Origin: CAMASH01 sp041746635
GTDB lineage: Bacteria > Verrucomicrobiota > Verrucomicrobiia > Chthoniobacterales > Terrimicrobiaceae
Length of the DNA stretch: 64,000 nucleotides
Reading direction: 5' to 3'
Assembly: GCA_041746635.1 (NCBI GenBank)
Contig: JBGTGQ010000034.1
Span: forward strand, 1 to 64,000
Position 1 is the first letter of the stretch, and the number at the start of each line of letters is the position of its first letter. The notes below the pieces were generated by a model that made no database searches, was not told the origin of the DNA, and worked only from the letters and a program-made list of their open reading frames with translations. Of the stretch, positions 31,156 through 40,398 are shown piece by piece. The position numbers and the translations under genes are program-made.

Positions 31156-32036
31156 CAGGAAAGCTCGGCCCGGATGAGGTTTTCAATAGCAGCCCGCACA
31201 TCCTGTCGCGCCCGCCAACCGGTGGCGGCGAACAGCTTTTTGGCCGAAAGCAGGGTGCGCTCGACATCCCAGGAAAAATGCGGCGTTTCATTCACCGCCA
31301 GCGTTTTTCCGGCGATCCGCTCGACCAGGCCGATGATCTCGCGCAGGGAAAGCGATTCTTCCGAGGACACATTGAATGTTCCGGTCAGTCGGTGGTCCAG
31401 AACCACCCGAATGGCCGCAAAAAAATCGGCACTAAAAAGGTAATCCTTGGTAGCCGTGCCGTCGCCCCAGATGGGAAGAGGCCGGCCGGAATGCGCGGCC
31501 TCGCAAAGACGTGGGATGATGCCCTGCGGTTTGGGGGAGTGATCGGGAAATCCGAAAACATTCGAGATTCTCAGTACGCAATTCGGCAATGGGGAGAGCG
31601 CGGCGGCCGCTTCACGAAGCAAATCTTCGGCCCGGAGTTTCGCCGCTGCGTATTGGCCCCGCGGAGAACAGGGCGTCTCTTCCGAGGCAGGCTGGTCGCA
31701 ATTTCCATAAACCGCCGTTGTGGAAAAAAAGACGAAATGGGGAGAATGCGGAACCTTTCTTAGTGTTTCCACCAGCCGGCGGAGAAACGGAATATCCCTT
31801 TCTTCCTCACCGCCGGGATTTTGCTCGGAGGTCAACGGTACACTGCTCCACGCCAGGTGAAGGATGGCATCGAAGCTGGTGACGAGGTCCGGCTCCGTCA
31901 GGCTGGCGATGGCGGAATGACCGTCTCCTTCGCTGCGCGAAAAGCTGGTCACCGCGCATCCCTGCGCGCGCAAGTCGGCGGCGATTAAGGGCGCTAGTCT
32001 GCCGCGTCCTCCGGTGATGGCAATTTTTCGCATCAT
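31155..32036 (-). CDS. NAD-dependent NDP-sugar epimerase/dehydratase
   Basis: The 293-aa extended SDR has an N-terminal nucleotide-binding motif (IAITGGRGRLAPLIAADLRA, with GGxGxLA), FFSTTAVYGN, the YxxxK-type QYAAAKLRAE and a substrate domain. It most likely modifies a nucleotide sugar for this locus. The start at 32036 overlaps the upstream stop by ATGA. The exact reaction is not predictable. Confidence 0.8.
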   Translation of the reverse strand: MMRKIAITGGRGRLAPLIAADLRAQGCAVTSFSRSEGDGHSAIASLTEPDLVTSFDAILHLAWSSVPLTSEQNPGGEEERDIPFLRRLVETLRKVPHSPHFVFFSTTAVYGNCDQPASEETPCSPRGQYAAAKLRAEDLLREAAAALSPLPNCVLRISNVFGFPDHSPKPQGIIPRLCEAAHSGRPLPIWGDGTATKDYLFSADFFAAIRVVLDHRLTGTFNVSSEESLSLREIIGLVERIAGKTLAVNETPHFSWDVERTLLSAKKLFAATGWRARQDVRAAIENLIRAELS

Positions 32037-33226
32037 CCGCGAAACCAAGCAATGTCGGCCGCACTGCGTGTGAGCGCATCCCGGTCGAGGCCGGGGGCGA
32101 GCGGGGTTCCGACCGGCAGAATGCCGGCAGGGGGCTCACATTTCCGCACTTGGGCCTCGGCGGCGGGTGTTTCCGCCCAGCGGGTTTTGAGTTGATGAAA
32201 CACCGCGTGGGTGCCGCTGCGCAGAATGGAAGACACCTTCACTCCGCCCTTGGGAAGAGTCGCGTAAGCAGCGAGCAGACCGTCTTTCACGTGTTCCAAG
32301 GAATAATCCCGCAAGGCCCTTTCGCGGATGGATTCCGCCAGGGGTTTCACCGCTTCCGCCCGCCCCACCGCCTCCTCCACCGAACGATAAAGAGCATCCT
32401 CCGGGAGGGCGTCGCGGGACATGCCCACCGGAGTGCTGAGCACGGGGCGACCGGCGAAAAGCGCTTCGATGACCGAATAGGGTCCGCCTTCCCAGCGCGA
32501 GGAAATCACGCAAACGTCCAAGGCTTGATAGAGGCGATTGAGTTGTTTGCGATCGAGAATGTTGGTCTCGTAATCGTCGCCTTCCCGAACCTGACCGATG
32601 AAACGATAGGGAATATCGGCGCGCTCAAGTTCACGACGCAGCCAGTGACGACGCGGACCCGCCAGCAAAACCATGGTGCGCGGCCGGCGGCGATGCAGCT
32701 CGCGGGCGATCTCAAAAAAAATGTCGGGACCTTTCTGCGCCTTGGGTTTTCCCAGGTTGCCACCTTCGGAATCGCGATGAAAATTCCCGATCACGAAGGC
32801 GTCATCAGGAAGTCCGCATTCGCGGCGGATGGAAGCCTGGTCAGGCAGCGGCCGAAAAACCTGCGGGTCAATGCAGTAGGGAACTTGAGCCACCCTCAAC
32901 CCGAGAGAGGCGAACTGACCTGCGGCCTCCCGCGAACGCGCAATCCAGAGATCAACCCGGCGGGCGGCCCAGGCGAAACCCGGCTGGGTCAGATAAAGTG
33001 CCGGAGGATTGTCGGCAAAACACACCACGGTTTTGCCCGCCAGGGCCGCGTCCCCGATGGCCGCGAGCGCCGGCCACCAGGCGGCATGCACGATGCGCGC
33101 GGAAGCCAGACCGGTCTCACGGATTTTTCCCGCCAGCGCCTCCCGCGCCCAGCGTAAATCTTCATCGAGTGCCCAGGCAACTTTCTGCCCCCCGGCAAAG
33201 TGGACATGCCAGCGCGGGCCGTTCAC
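32033..33226 (-). CDS. Glycosyltransferase family 4
   Basis: The 397-aa GT-B enzyme ends with FAGRPVLSTPVGMSRDALPE and has EX7E in WEGGPYSVIEAL, plus VLLAGPRRHWLRRELE. GTG 33226 is chosen as start because it overlaps the upstream stop as GTGA; the longer frame reaching 33442 only reads antisense text of that gene. Confidence 0.83.
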   Translation of the reverse strand: MNGPRWHVHFAGGQKVAWALDEDLRWAREALAGKIRETGLASARIVHAAWWPALAAIGDAALAGKTVVCFADNPPALYLTQPGFAWAARRVDLWIARSREAAGQFASLGLRVAQVPYCIDPQVFRPLPDQASIRRECGLPDDAFVIGNFHRDSEGGNLGKPKAQKGPDIFFEIARELHRRRPRTMVLLAGPRRHWLRRELERADIPYRFIGQVREGDDYETNILDRKQLNRLYQALDVCVISSRWEGGPYSVIEALFAGRPVLSTPVGMSRDALPEDALYRSVEEAVGRAEAVKPLAESIRERALRDYSLEHVKDGLLAAYATLPKGGVKVSSILRSGTHAVFHQLKTRWAETPAAEAQVRKCEPPAGILPVGTPLAPGLDRDALTRSAADIAWFRG

Positions 33227-34197
33227 GGGGTGCAAAGGAGCGATTGCACGATGCGGCGGTATTGCACGGCCATCAGGTCGCCGGAGGGAGCCTCGCGCAA
33301 AACCCGGTTTCTTAACTCTCGGTAACGGCGCTTCATCTCCTCGACCGCAGCGGGTAGATCGTCGCGAAAGGACACGCCAAATTTTTCCCCGAGCTCTACC
33401 GTTCCCCCGGTGTCTGCGTGATAAAGCAAGGGCATGCCGCATTGCATGGACTCGACGGGATGCATCGCTCCCGGCTCAAAGCGCGAGGCGGTGATGCCGA
33501 CGTGACATTGCCGCAGGAGCGCGGCCAGGGCGTGTCCGGAGACCGCAGGAAAGGTGCGGGCGGTGCGCCAGGAAATCTCCTTGGGCCAACGGCCCACGAT
33601 CCAGAGTTCGACATCGCGAATGACACCGTCCGCGATCAAGCCATCGAGTTGGGCATAAACATCGAAACCCTTGCCGGGGTTGTCCGACCAATGATGGGTG
33701 ACCAGCCGCAATGGTTCCGCGCCGGACCAGTGGGCCGCTCCGACCGGATGAAAGACGGCGGGATCGGCTCCATTGCTGATGACGGTGTGGGGTTTGGCGG
33801 GATCGAACCAGCGGGACGCGTGATAATCGCGCAGCCAGGCGGAAACAAAAACCGTATGGTCGGCGGCGCGGTTGGACTCCGCGAGCAGACGGTCCATTTC
33901 CCCGGTGCCCTTGCGGGCATCGTTGTCGTTGATGCGCTGAATGCAAACGAGACGGGGATTGCGCTCTTTGGCACGAAGAACATCGTCGTAGGAAAAGGTG
34001 AGTCCGTTGCTGAGTCCGACATGGGTGCCCAACACGCAATCAACCCGTGGGGTCAACTCGTGGGCCACGGCATATCCGGAGCGCGCCAAATACGGGGAAA
34101 CCTGCATCAGCCATTGGTTGCCCCCGCCATAGGGTCCCTTTTTGGGCTTCATGTTAAAAGCCACGGTGGCTAAAGATTTGGGTTGGGAAAAAATCAT
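33223..34197 (-). CDS. Glycosyltransferase family 4
   Basis: The 324-aa protein shows KKGPYGGGNQWLMQVSPYLA at the N-terminus, HTVFVSAWLRDYHASRWF, LVTHHWSDNPGKGFDVYAQL and RFEPGAMHPVESMQCGMPLL (EX7E-like). It is a compact GT-B. It starts in an ATGA overlap with the GT2 gene upstream. Confidence 0.85.
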   Translation of the reverse strand: MIFSQPKSLATVAFNMKPKKGPYGGGNQWLMQVSPYLARSGYAVAHELTPRVDCVLGTHVGLSNGLTFSYDDVLRAKERNPRLVCIQRINDNDARKGTGEMDRLLAESNRAADHTVFVSAWLRDYHASRWFDPAKPHTVISNGADPAVFHPVGAAHWSGAEPLRLVTHHWSDNPGKGFDVYAQLDGLIADGVIRDVELWIVGRWPKEISWRTARTFPAVSGHALAALLRQCHVGITASRFEPGAMHPVESMQCGMPLLYHADTGGTVELGEKFGVSFRDDLPAAVEEMKRRYRELRNRVLREAPSGDLMAVQYRRIVQSLLCTP

Positions 34198-35156
34198 GTC
34201 GTCGCTGGAAGAATCTCGCTCACCACGGTGGTGTTCATGCTGGCCTTGAGCATATTCCCGTCCGCATCAAGCGGAAGTTGGAAACCAACCGGACGCACCC
34301 AGTTTTCAAAGCAAAGCGGGAAGCCGTTTTCTCCGGGGGGAAGGTTTTCCTCGCGCAGAATTTCATAATAAAAATCTCCGGTCGGAGGGGTGTATTTTCC
34401 GTAACGTTTCCCACCGCGCACCTTGGCCTTGCAGCCAAGTTCGTCGTTGATAATGTCAGCCGCGACCGGCTTCATCAGAGCGGCTTGCTGCCAGTTTTGT
34501 CCGCTACATTGGAAACGATGGATCATGTCATCCTCCGCGCCGAGGGAGGAATCAATCAGGCTCGATTCCGCCTTGGTTTTCCAGGGACCGAGGGTTCTCC
34601 AATGATCGAGGCGGGTGAGGGAGGGAATGCCCGAACCGATCACACCGGGCAGCCGCCAGCCGAAGGTTCTTAAGGTGCCGCGGGTTTGCGGAAAACGAAA
34701 CCCGAGCGGGCGGCGACGGAGTTCTCCCACGATGGGAAACATGTCGGATCTTTGCAGGGGCCCATGGAGACGAAGGTTGGTTTTCCGGCGAAGAAAGTTC
34801 AGGCCGACCGAGCCAATCCAAGGGGCGCCTTCCAGCGTTTCGATCAGGCGAACGAGCCAATCTCCCTCGACCACAAACTGGACGTCCTCGGGCCAGAGCA
34901 GGAGGTACTTGCCGGTGGCACGGGCGACGATTTCGTTCATCGCCTCGGCATGGGTCTGGGTGCGAAACCATTTGTGCGCGATCCCCTCGAGGGACGTGAT
35001 GTACTCGCGCAGGCCGGGCTCGATGGATTCGTTATCGCTGATGATCCATTCGAGGTCGGGGTGACGCAGACAGCGCCGGGCGGACTCCACCGTCGCGCGC
35101 AAATAATGCAGACGGTTCCAACTCAGAATCGCCACGGTGGCACGCGGCGTGCTCAT
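34194..35156 (-). CDS. Glycosyltransferase family 2-like
   Basis: The 320-aa protein starts ATVAILSWNRLHYLRATVES and has WIISDNESIEPGLREYI, then LLLWPEDVQFVVEGDWLVRL, where the usual DxD is replaced by PED. It is still the GT-A fold of GT2, with an unusual metal site. ATG 35156 gives an ATGA overlap with the preceding gene; upstream codons are antisense-like. Confidence 0.78.
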   Translation of the reverse strand: MSTPRATVAILSWNRLHYLRATVESARRCLRHPDLEWIISDNESIEPGLREYITSLEGIAHKWFRTQTHAEAMNEIVARATGKYLLLWPEDVQFVVEGDWLVRLIETLEGAPWIGSVGLNFLRRKTNLRLHGPLQRSDMFPIVGELRRRPLGFRFPQTRGTLRTFGWRLPGVIGSGIPSLTRLDHWRTLGPWKTKAESSLIDSSLGAEDDMIHRFQCSGQNWQQAALMKPVAADIINDELGCKAKVRGGKRYGKYTPPTGDFYYEILREENLPPGENGFPLCFENWVRPVGFQLPLDADGNMLKASMNTTVVSEILPATT

Positions 35157-35944
35157 GGAAAAAACGATCCGGTCTCCACGTTGAGTAGCGGACCCTGGCA
35201 GTAATGATCTCTTTTCCAACGGGACGGGGTACCCCGACCTCGCAGGCGATTGACCAGGTGGCGGAGTTTTCCGCGCAGGCCGCCCCGGTGGATTTCCATG
35301 ATGTTTTCTCGCACGGCCGCGCCGGCGTATTCCCGGCTGCTGCGGGGCAGAAAACACAAATGCAGGCAACGCAGCGGCGATGCGTCCCACTCCAATTCGT
35401 CCTGAAGGTTACGTTTCATCGCGTCATGGAATCCGGGTTGAAAGCGAATCGTTCCCCCATGGAGACGTTCGACCGTGTCGCCGTCCCAGGAGGCAATGGC
35501 GGCAAAGTTATAAAGCTTGGTGATGCTGCGGCTGGGCGGGGCGGCGTGTCCCCGGGCGCGTCCGGCCTCCAATTCCAGACAATGCAGGACATTACCCTTC
35601 ATGCGCCAGATCGTATCGAACTCCCCGGCGAGCAAGCGTTCGCGAAAAATGCCAAGCCCGGACGGGTCATAAATTTCGTCGCCATCCACGCCGAAAATCC
35701 AAGTTCGTGTGCCAACAAACGGCTTCAACAATTCGTGGGACTGCGACGGATGGGTGAGCGGATGAAACGAAGCGTGGGGAATTTCCTCCGCCAATCCCCG
35801 CAGGACATCGGCCGTGCGGTCGTCGGAACGGTCGTCGCAGAGCATAAGGGTGTCGCAAAAGGCGGCGACGTTGCGCACGGCGCGCGCCACAAATACATCC
35901 TCGTTGCGAACCAGGACAATGCCGACAATGCGGGGAGGTTCCAA
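35153..35944 (-). CDS. Glycosyltransferase family 2-like
   Basis: The 263-aa protein shows IVLVRNEDVFVARAVRNVAA, MLCDDRSDDRTADVLRGLAE and the DxD-type FGVDGDEIYDP, as in short GT2 proteins. It follows the acetyltransferase gene after 2 bp and overlaps the next gene by ATGA. Confidence 0.82.
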   Translation of the reverse strand: MEPPRIVGIVLVRNEDVFVARAVRNVAAFCDTLMLCDDRSDDRTADVLRGLAEEIPHASFHPLTHPSQSHELLKPFVGTRTWIFGVDGDEIYDPSGLGIFRERLLAGEFDTIWRMKGNVLHCLELEAGRARGHAAPPSRSITKLYNFAAIASWDGDTVERLHGGTIRFQPGFHDAMKRNLQDELEWDASPLRCLHLCFLPRSSREYAGAAVRENIMEIHRGGLRGKLRHLVNRLRGRGTPSRWKRDHYCQGPLLNVETGSFFP

Positions 35945-35946
35945 AT

Positions 35947-36492
35947 TCAGTAGCCGATCATGCGCTGAATCTCATCCGGCTCGATCGCCCGGATGATCTT
36001 TGCGGGGTTGCCCGCGGCGAGCGAGTTGGACGGGATGTCCGTATTCACCAGGCTGCCTGCGCCGATGATGACATTGTCCCCGATGGAAATCGCGCCGAGA
36101 ACGATCGCGCCGGTGCCAAGGAAAACGTTCTTTCCAATTCGCGGACGTCCGGTCCGGTATTCGTGGCCAATGGTGACATTGTGGAAAACGTAAAGATTTT
36201 CCCCGATTTCCTCGGCATTGAGCACAATCCGTCCCCAGTGCGGCATGATCACGCCGCCGCCCAAGCGTGGAGTGAGAATTTCCAACCCCGAACGCAGGGC
36301 GCTGCGCCGGTGGATGTCCTCACAAAACCGCCGCAGAAGGCCCGGGTTCGCCTCGACCAGACGATACCAGACGAGGGTGCGATATTGCGGATGCCCGAGG
36401 TAAAACCTCAGTTTCCACCACCACGAACGATCGTGGGATTTTTTCAGGCGGCGATCAACGTCGGCGCGCAAAGCGGGCGGAAACAAATCCAT
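35947..36492 (-). CDS. Serine acetyltransferase-like hexapeptide acyltransferase
   Basis: The 181-aa protein has an N-terminal helical part and hexapeptide repeats (GGGVIMPHWGRIVLNAEEIG, NVFLGTGAIVLGAISIGDNV, LAAGNPAKII). It is likely an O-acetyltransferase decorating the glycan. It has the same type of fold as the protein at 27613-28098, though the two are not closely similar. Confidence 0.85.
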   Translation of the reverse strand: MDLFPPALRADVDRRLKKSHDRSWWWKLRFYLGHPQYRTLVWYRLVEANPGLLRRFCEDIHRRSALRSGLEILTPRLGGGVIMPHWGRIVLNAEEIGENLYVFHNVTIGHEYRTGRPRIGKNVFLGTGAIVLGAISIGDNVIIGAGSLVNTDIPSNSLAAGNPAKIIRAIEPDEIQRMIGY

Positions 36493-36495
36493 GGT

Positions 36496-37371
36496 TCAGG
36501 CGAGGCGCTGCCGCCAAAACGTCAGCGCGCCCTCGGTAAAAAGCGCATCATTTTTGAAGGCTCCCACATAGTGCCGGCACACGGCGGAGCGGCGGCGAAA
36601 GTTTGTCCAACTGATTTCGTATTCCCTCGGCAGCAAACCTCCGCCTTGTTTCCAGGCGGAACCGAAAACGCAAAAGAGAGTTTGTTCGAGAAAGCAATAC
36701 TCGCGGGCCGTCGGCGCACAGCGTTGGAGAAACTTTTCGGCCAGGGTCAGATCAGCCGCCGCTTTGGGCATGAGGTCAAGGCCGCTATTGGCCCGTTCCC
36801 AGAGGGGAAAACCCATGTCTTTTTCCAAGTCGGCCCGGGCGGCGGAATACTTTTCGCGCGTGTCTTCCATCAGCCAGAGGGTCTCATCATTACGGGCCAT
36901 CCATTGCAAAAGAAAATCCGGCCGCCGAAAGAAGACGATGTCGCTATCAAGGACAATATACCGCTCATGCGGAGCATAGTGGCGCGTGTCGAAGACTTTG
37001 AGAAACCAATGGTGCTTGAGGCGGTTTTCGCGACAGACCGGATGCTCCCGCAAGCCTTCCGAGACAGCCTGATCCGCCTCCGCACGACGGATCACCCTTG
37101 CGTCCGGAAAATGCGACAGCAACTCGCGCGCGTCGTCGTCAGTCAGGGAACCGTCGTCGTGAAAAATGGGGGCCCAATGCTGACGGGTATGAAACTCCAG
37201 ACTGCGCATCGCGAGCAACCCCATCAGAAGCATGTCGTGCGAAATGACCATGTGCAGCGAGACAGCAGCTGGTGGCGAGCTAAGGGACTCTCGCCGGCGG
37301 ACGGCGTGGCGGGCGGCCCGCCGGCCAAGGTTGATCCAGCCCCGACGGACAAAAGCAGGGAGGATTTTCAT
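36496..37371 (-). CDS. GT-A fold glycosyltransferase-like protein (DUF6492/GT8-like)
   Basis: The 291-aa protein has LHMVISHDMLLMGLLAMRSL at the start and YIVLDSDIVFFRRPDFLLQW, whose DSD fits a metal-binding DxD, then ERANSGLDLMPKA. This arrangement is that of GT8-like transferases that hold nucleotide sugars. The acceptor is unknown. It overlaps the upstream gene by ATGA. Confidence 0.65.
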   Translation of the reverse strand: MKILPAFVRRGWINLGRRAARHAVRRRESLSSPPAAVSLHMVISHDMLLMGLLAMRSLEFHTRQHWAPIFHDDGSLTDDDARELLSHFPDARVIRRAEADQAVSEGLREHPVCRENRLKHHWFLKVFDTRHYAPHERYIVLDSDIVFFRRPDFLLQWMARNDETLWLMEDTREKYSAARADLEKDMGFPLWERANSGLDLMPKAAADLTLAEKFLQRCAPTAREYCFLEQTLFCVFGSAWKQGGGLLPREYEISWTNFRRRSAVCRHYVGAFKNDALFTEGALTFWRQRLA

Positions 37372-38294
37372 CCGGCGTGCTGACGGGCGGCGGCGGCGAT
37401 TTCGAGAAATTCGGGCGGCGGATTCGGCTGCCGATCCAGGTAGCGCAAGAAGGCCGGGCTCACCCGGCCCCGCGCCATCACCCCGGAATAAAACATCGGG
37501 AAGGGTCCGTTGTAAAAAAAGTTATCGAAGCCCAGCGTGTCCCAAAATGTCATGCCGAGGCCGACTTTGTTGAGGAGCGGAAAAAGATTCATCGCCCGGT
37601 GATAGAACCAACGTTCCGCCGTGCGGCCGGCGTGTTGACCGGCGGAAGGTTTTTCCAGCGCGAGGTCTTCTCCAAAAATCTGTTGGCAATGCGCCTTGAA
37701 TTCCTCCGGCAAAGCCGCATCCATTTTGTCGTTCAGCTTTTCAAATCCCCAAGGATTTGGCCGGGCGCTGGCGGCGAGATTTTCCAGGCAGGCGACCAAG
37801 GCCTCCATGCGAAAAAGCGATGGATGCAGGTGGAAACGGGGAGCCTGCTGGGCGGTGAGATGCATCATGCGATGCGGGCCCCCGATCGGGCCGCCCCGCG
37901 TGGCGAAGCGGCGGTTGTCCCAGCCCATGAGGGCAATGTAGGAAGCGGGCAGTTCATTCAAGGCGCGGGGCAGCGTGTGGTTTAGGTTCTCTTGGTGACA
38001 CGGCGCCAGCGGGGGATGATCCTCGAGCAAAAAATAACAGGCTTCAAAACCCCCCGCCTGCAACTCACGCGCGGCGGTCAGGGCAAAATCCGCCCAGACG
38101 CGCGGCAAAGCGGAATCCGGCCAGGCAATATGCGGCAAATCACCCGCTTCCTCCGCAGTAAGTCCGCAAAAAAACAACGGCGGGTGATTCGGCCAAAAAC
38201 GGTCCAGCAGACGCCGGGTCAGCGGCGCCACCCAACGGTAGGGGTGATACACCGTGACCAGCAGGCACAGGCGGGAGGGATCAATCGGCTTCAT
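37368..38294 (-). CDS. Unknown protein of the glycan locus
   Basis: The 308-aa protein begins LCLLVTVYHPYRWVAPLTRR and contains CYFLLEDHPPLAPC and YIALMGWDNRRFATRGG. The opening strand-loop-strand and the 'LEDH' segment recall a GT-A fold with a modified DxD (ED). No membrane segment or signal is visible. I cannot assign a family; operon context (4-bp overlaps on both sides) suggests a glycosyltransferase or accessory enzyme. Confidence 0.5.
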   Translation of the reverse strand: MKPIDPSRLCLLVTVYHPYRWVAPLTRRLLDRFWPNHPPLFFCGLTAEEAGDLPHIAWPDSALPRVWADFALTAARELQAGGFEACYFLLEDHPPLAPCHQENLNHTLPRALNELPASYIALMGWDNRRFATRGGPIGGPHRMMHLTAQQAPRFHLHPSLFRMEALVACLENLAASARPNPWGFEKLNDKMDAALPEEFKAHCQQIFGEDLALEKPSAGQHAGRTAERWFYHRAMNLFPLLNKVGLGMTFWDTLGFDNFFYNGPFPMFYSGVMARGRVSPAFLRYLDRQPNPPPEFLEIAAAARQHAG

Positions 38295-39439
38295 GAGGCA
38301 GACCGCAACAAGCCGGCTTTGCGCATCTCTTTGAGGGAGAAATCAAAGCGCTCATTGGCGGCTGCGCTTCCGCCCTCGGCTGCGACCCAGTCGGTGAAAG
38401 TTTTTACGCCGGGAGCAAGCGGGATAAAATCGTGGGCTCCGAACGTTGCGTTTAGCACCCGAAGATCGGCCGCCGCATGGCGAATGTCACCCACACGAAA
38501 TTGTCCACTGATTTTCGTCCGGCCGGGGCGTTCCAATCCGGCCGCGATCGCCTCCGCCAGATCGTTAAGCGTGGTACGAACGCCCGAGCCGACGTTGCAA
38601 ACGGCGGCACCGGGAGTTTCAGAGTTCAGGGCCCGCAGATTGTATTCCACCACATCATCCACGTGCACGAAATCGCGCGTCGGCAGAGCGTCTTCAAAAA
38701 GATTGATCTCCCGGCCGGCAAGCACGAGCTGGGTAAATATTCCCAGAATGCCGGTATAAGGATTTTGCAACGACTGACCGGGTCCGTAAACATTCTGGTA
38801 GCGGAAAACCGTGCAGGGCAGTCCGAGTCCGGCAGTGGTCGTGGCGATGATTTGTTCCTGCGCAAGCTTGGTGATTCCGTAAATCGAAAGCGGCAGAAAC
38901 GGATCATCTTCCCGCGAGGCCTCGGGTTGAACCCGTTTCGCGCAGTGAGGGCAGGATGTTTCAAAACGCCCGGCTTCAAGATCGGCCAAAGAGCGAGCTT
39001 TGGGAAAAACGCGTCCATGTTCCCCGCAAAAGGCCGCACCCTCGCCATAAACCGCCCGGGTGGAACTCACGATCACGCGCCTGAGCGTTCCCGCATGCGC
39101 GGCAAGCGCCTCGGCAAAAACGCCGGCCCCACGGGCATTGGTGTCGCAGTATTTCTCGATCTGATACATCGACTGCCCCGTACCGGTTCCAGCCGGAAAA
39201 TAATACACCGCTTCGACGCCACTGAGGGCAGACCCCAGGGCGGCGGCATCGCGCGTGTCGCCCCGGCGCACTTCCATGGCTCCAAAAAGCCCGCGGCAGG
39301 TGGGCGAGGCGGAGGGATCAGGGCCGTGAATTTGGGGTTCGAACGAATCCAGCACCACCGGTTCGTGACCTTCCATCAGGAGCCGGAGGGCCGTGCCTGA
39401 GCCAATAAAACCGCCGCCGCCGATAAGAAGAACTTTCAT
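38291..39439 (-). CDS. NDP-sugar epimerase with Cys-rich insertion (dTDP-L-rhamnose 4-epimerase-like)
   Basis: The 382-aa extended SDR has GGGGFIGSG (7-15), SSTRAVYGEG, YGITKLAQEQ (YxxxK) and RFRVGDIRHAAADL. Between RAVYGEG and the active-site Tyr lies an insertion of about 50 aa with C..H and CPHC cysteines (FCGEHGRVFPKARSLADLEA, SCPHCAKRV). I know this insertion from WbiB-type dTDP-L-rhamnose 4-epimerases. A zinc-binding knuckle is likely. It would supply 6-deoxy-L-talose if the substrate is dTDP-rhamnose. Start 39439 gives an ATGA overlap. Confidence 0.75.
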   Translation of the reverse strand: MKVLLIGGGGFIGSGTALRLLMEGHEPVVLDSFEPQIHGPDPSASPTCRGLFGAMEVRRGDTRDAAALGSALSGVEAVYYFPAGTGTGQSMYQIEKYCDTNARGAGVFAEALAAHAGTLRRVIVSSTRAVYGEGAAFCGEHGRVFPKARSLADLEAGRFETSCPHCAKRVQPEASREDDPFLPLSIYGITKLAQEQIIATTTAGLGLPCTVFRYQNVYGPGQSLQNPYTGILGIFTQLVLAGREINLFEDALPTRDFVHVDDVVEYNLRALNSETPGAAVCNVGSGVRTTLNDLAEAIAAGLERPGRTKISGQFRVGDIRHAAADLRVLNATFGAHDFIPLAPGVKTFTDWVAAEGGSAAANERFDFSLKEMRKAGLLRSAS

Positions 39440-40398
39440 GAGGTTGCGGGGGAGTTTTGCGATGGCAGCCAGTTTTTGTAAATCTCCCGGCAGTATTCCG
39501 GCGGGGCGGGAGCGCGCCCCGTGAGGCGCAGCGAGGCGACAGTCAGGCGTGCGCGCCAACACCATGGCGTGGAGACCCCCTCACGGCGGGCCTGAGCCAG
39601 AATCGGAGCCAGCAGGGCGAGATCTCCCTGACGATAGGCGCGCGTCAGTGCATGGTTGATGATTTGGGCCGGGCCAGTTTTTAGAAAAGACGTGTCGATC
39701 TTGCGATGGCGGCACCAGAGCAGAAACTTCAACTGCAATTGGAGCCGGAACCAAACACTTCTGGCCTGCTGCTGACCAAGCGAGGAGGGAGAATAGCCTT
39801 TATCGAGGACGATCTGGTCGCAATGCGCGAAGGGTGCCGTCACTCCGCAACGCAGCCAGTATTCGCAATCTTCAACCTGACGAAAACTTTCATCGAAGCC
39901 GCCCACGGCGTCGTTCAACGAACGCCGAACCAGGGCGGACCCTGCGGTGTTGATCGCCGTCCACCAAAACTGCGCCAGAGCCGGTGCAGGCGGAGCGCCC
40001 ACGGCATAGGGCAGGCTGGCCAGGCGTGTCTCGATGGCGGGTTCGCGGCGCTGCAGGACAAAGCCATAAACCACCCCGGCATCGGTGTTTTTTGCCGTTT
40101 CCTCCAACGCCGCCAGAGCTTGGGGATAGAGCATATCGTCCGCGTCCAGGGACAAAAACCAATCACCCCGGCTCAATGCCAATGCGGTGTTCCTCGCGGC
40201 GGAGAGACCACCATTTTCCCGACGCACATAGCGCACGCTGTCGGCGTAAGCCCGGCAAACCTCGGCCGTATTGTCCGTGCTGCCATCGTCCACCACAATC
40301 ACCTCATCCGCCGGACGAGTTTGGGTCAGCACGCTCTCGATGGAGCGCGGTAGCCAACGAGCCGCGTTGTAAGCCGGAATGATAACGCTGATGGTCAT
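39436..40398 (-). CDS. Glycosyltransferase family 2
   Basis: The 320-aa GT-A enzyme has ISVIIPAYNAARWLPRSIES, VDDGSTDNTAEVCRAYADSV and LSLDADDMLYPQ (DxD), with a helical C-terminal part. It is a typical GT2 of O-antigen/exopolysaccharide loci. It is coupled to both neighbours by 4-bp overlaps. Confidence 0.9.
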   Translation of the reverse strand: MTISVIIPAYNAARWLPRSIESVLTQTRPADEVIVVDDGSTDNTAEVCRAYADSVRYVRRENGGLSAARNTALALSRGDWFLSLDADDMLYPQALAALEETAKNTDAGVVYGFVLQRREPAIETRLASLPYAVGAPPAPALAQFWWTAINTAGSALVRRSLNDAVGGFDESFRQVEDCEYWLRCGVTAPFAHCDQIVLDKGYSPSSLGQQQARSVWFRLQLQLKFLLWCRHRKIDTSFLKTGPAQIINHALTRAYRQGDLALLAPILAQARREGVSTPWCWRARLTVASLRLTGRAPAPPEYCREIYKNWLPSQNSPATS

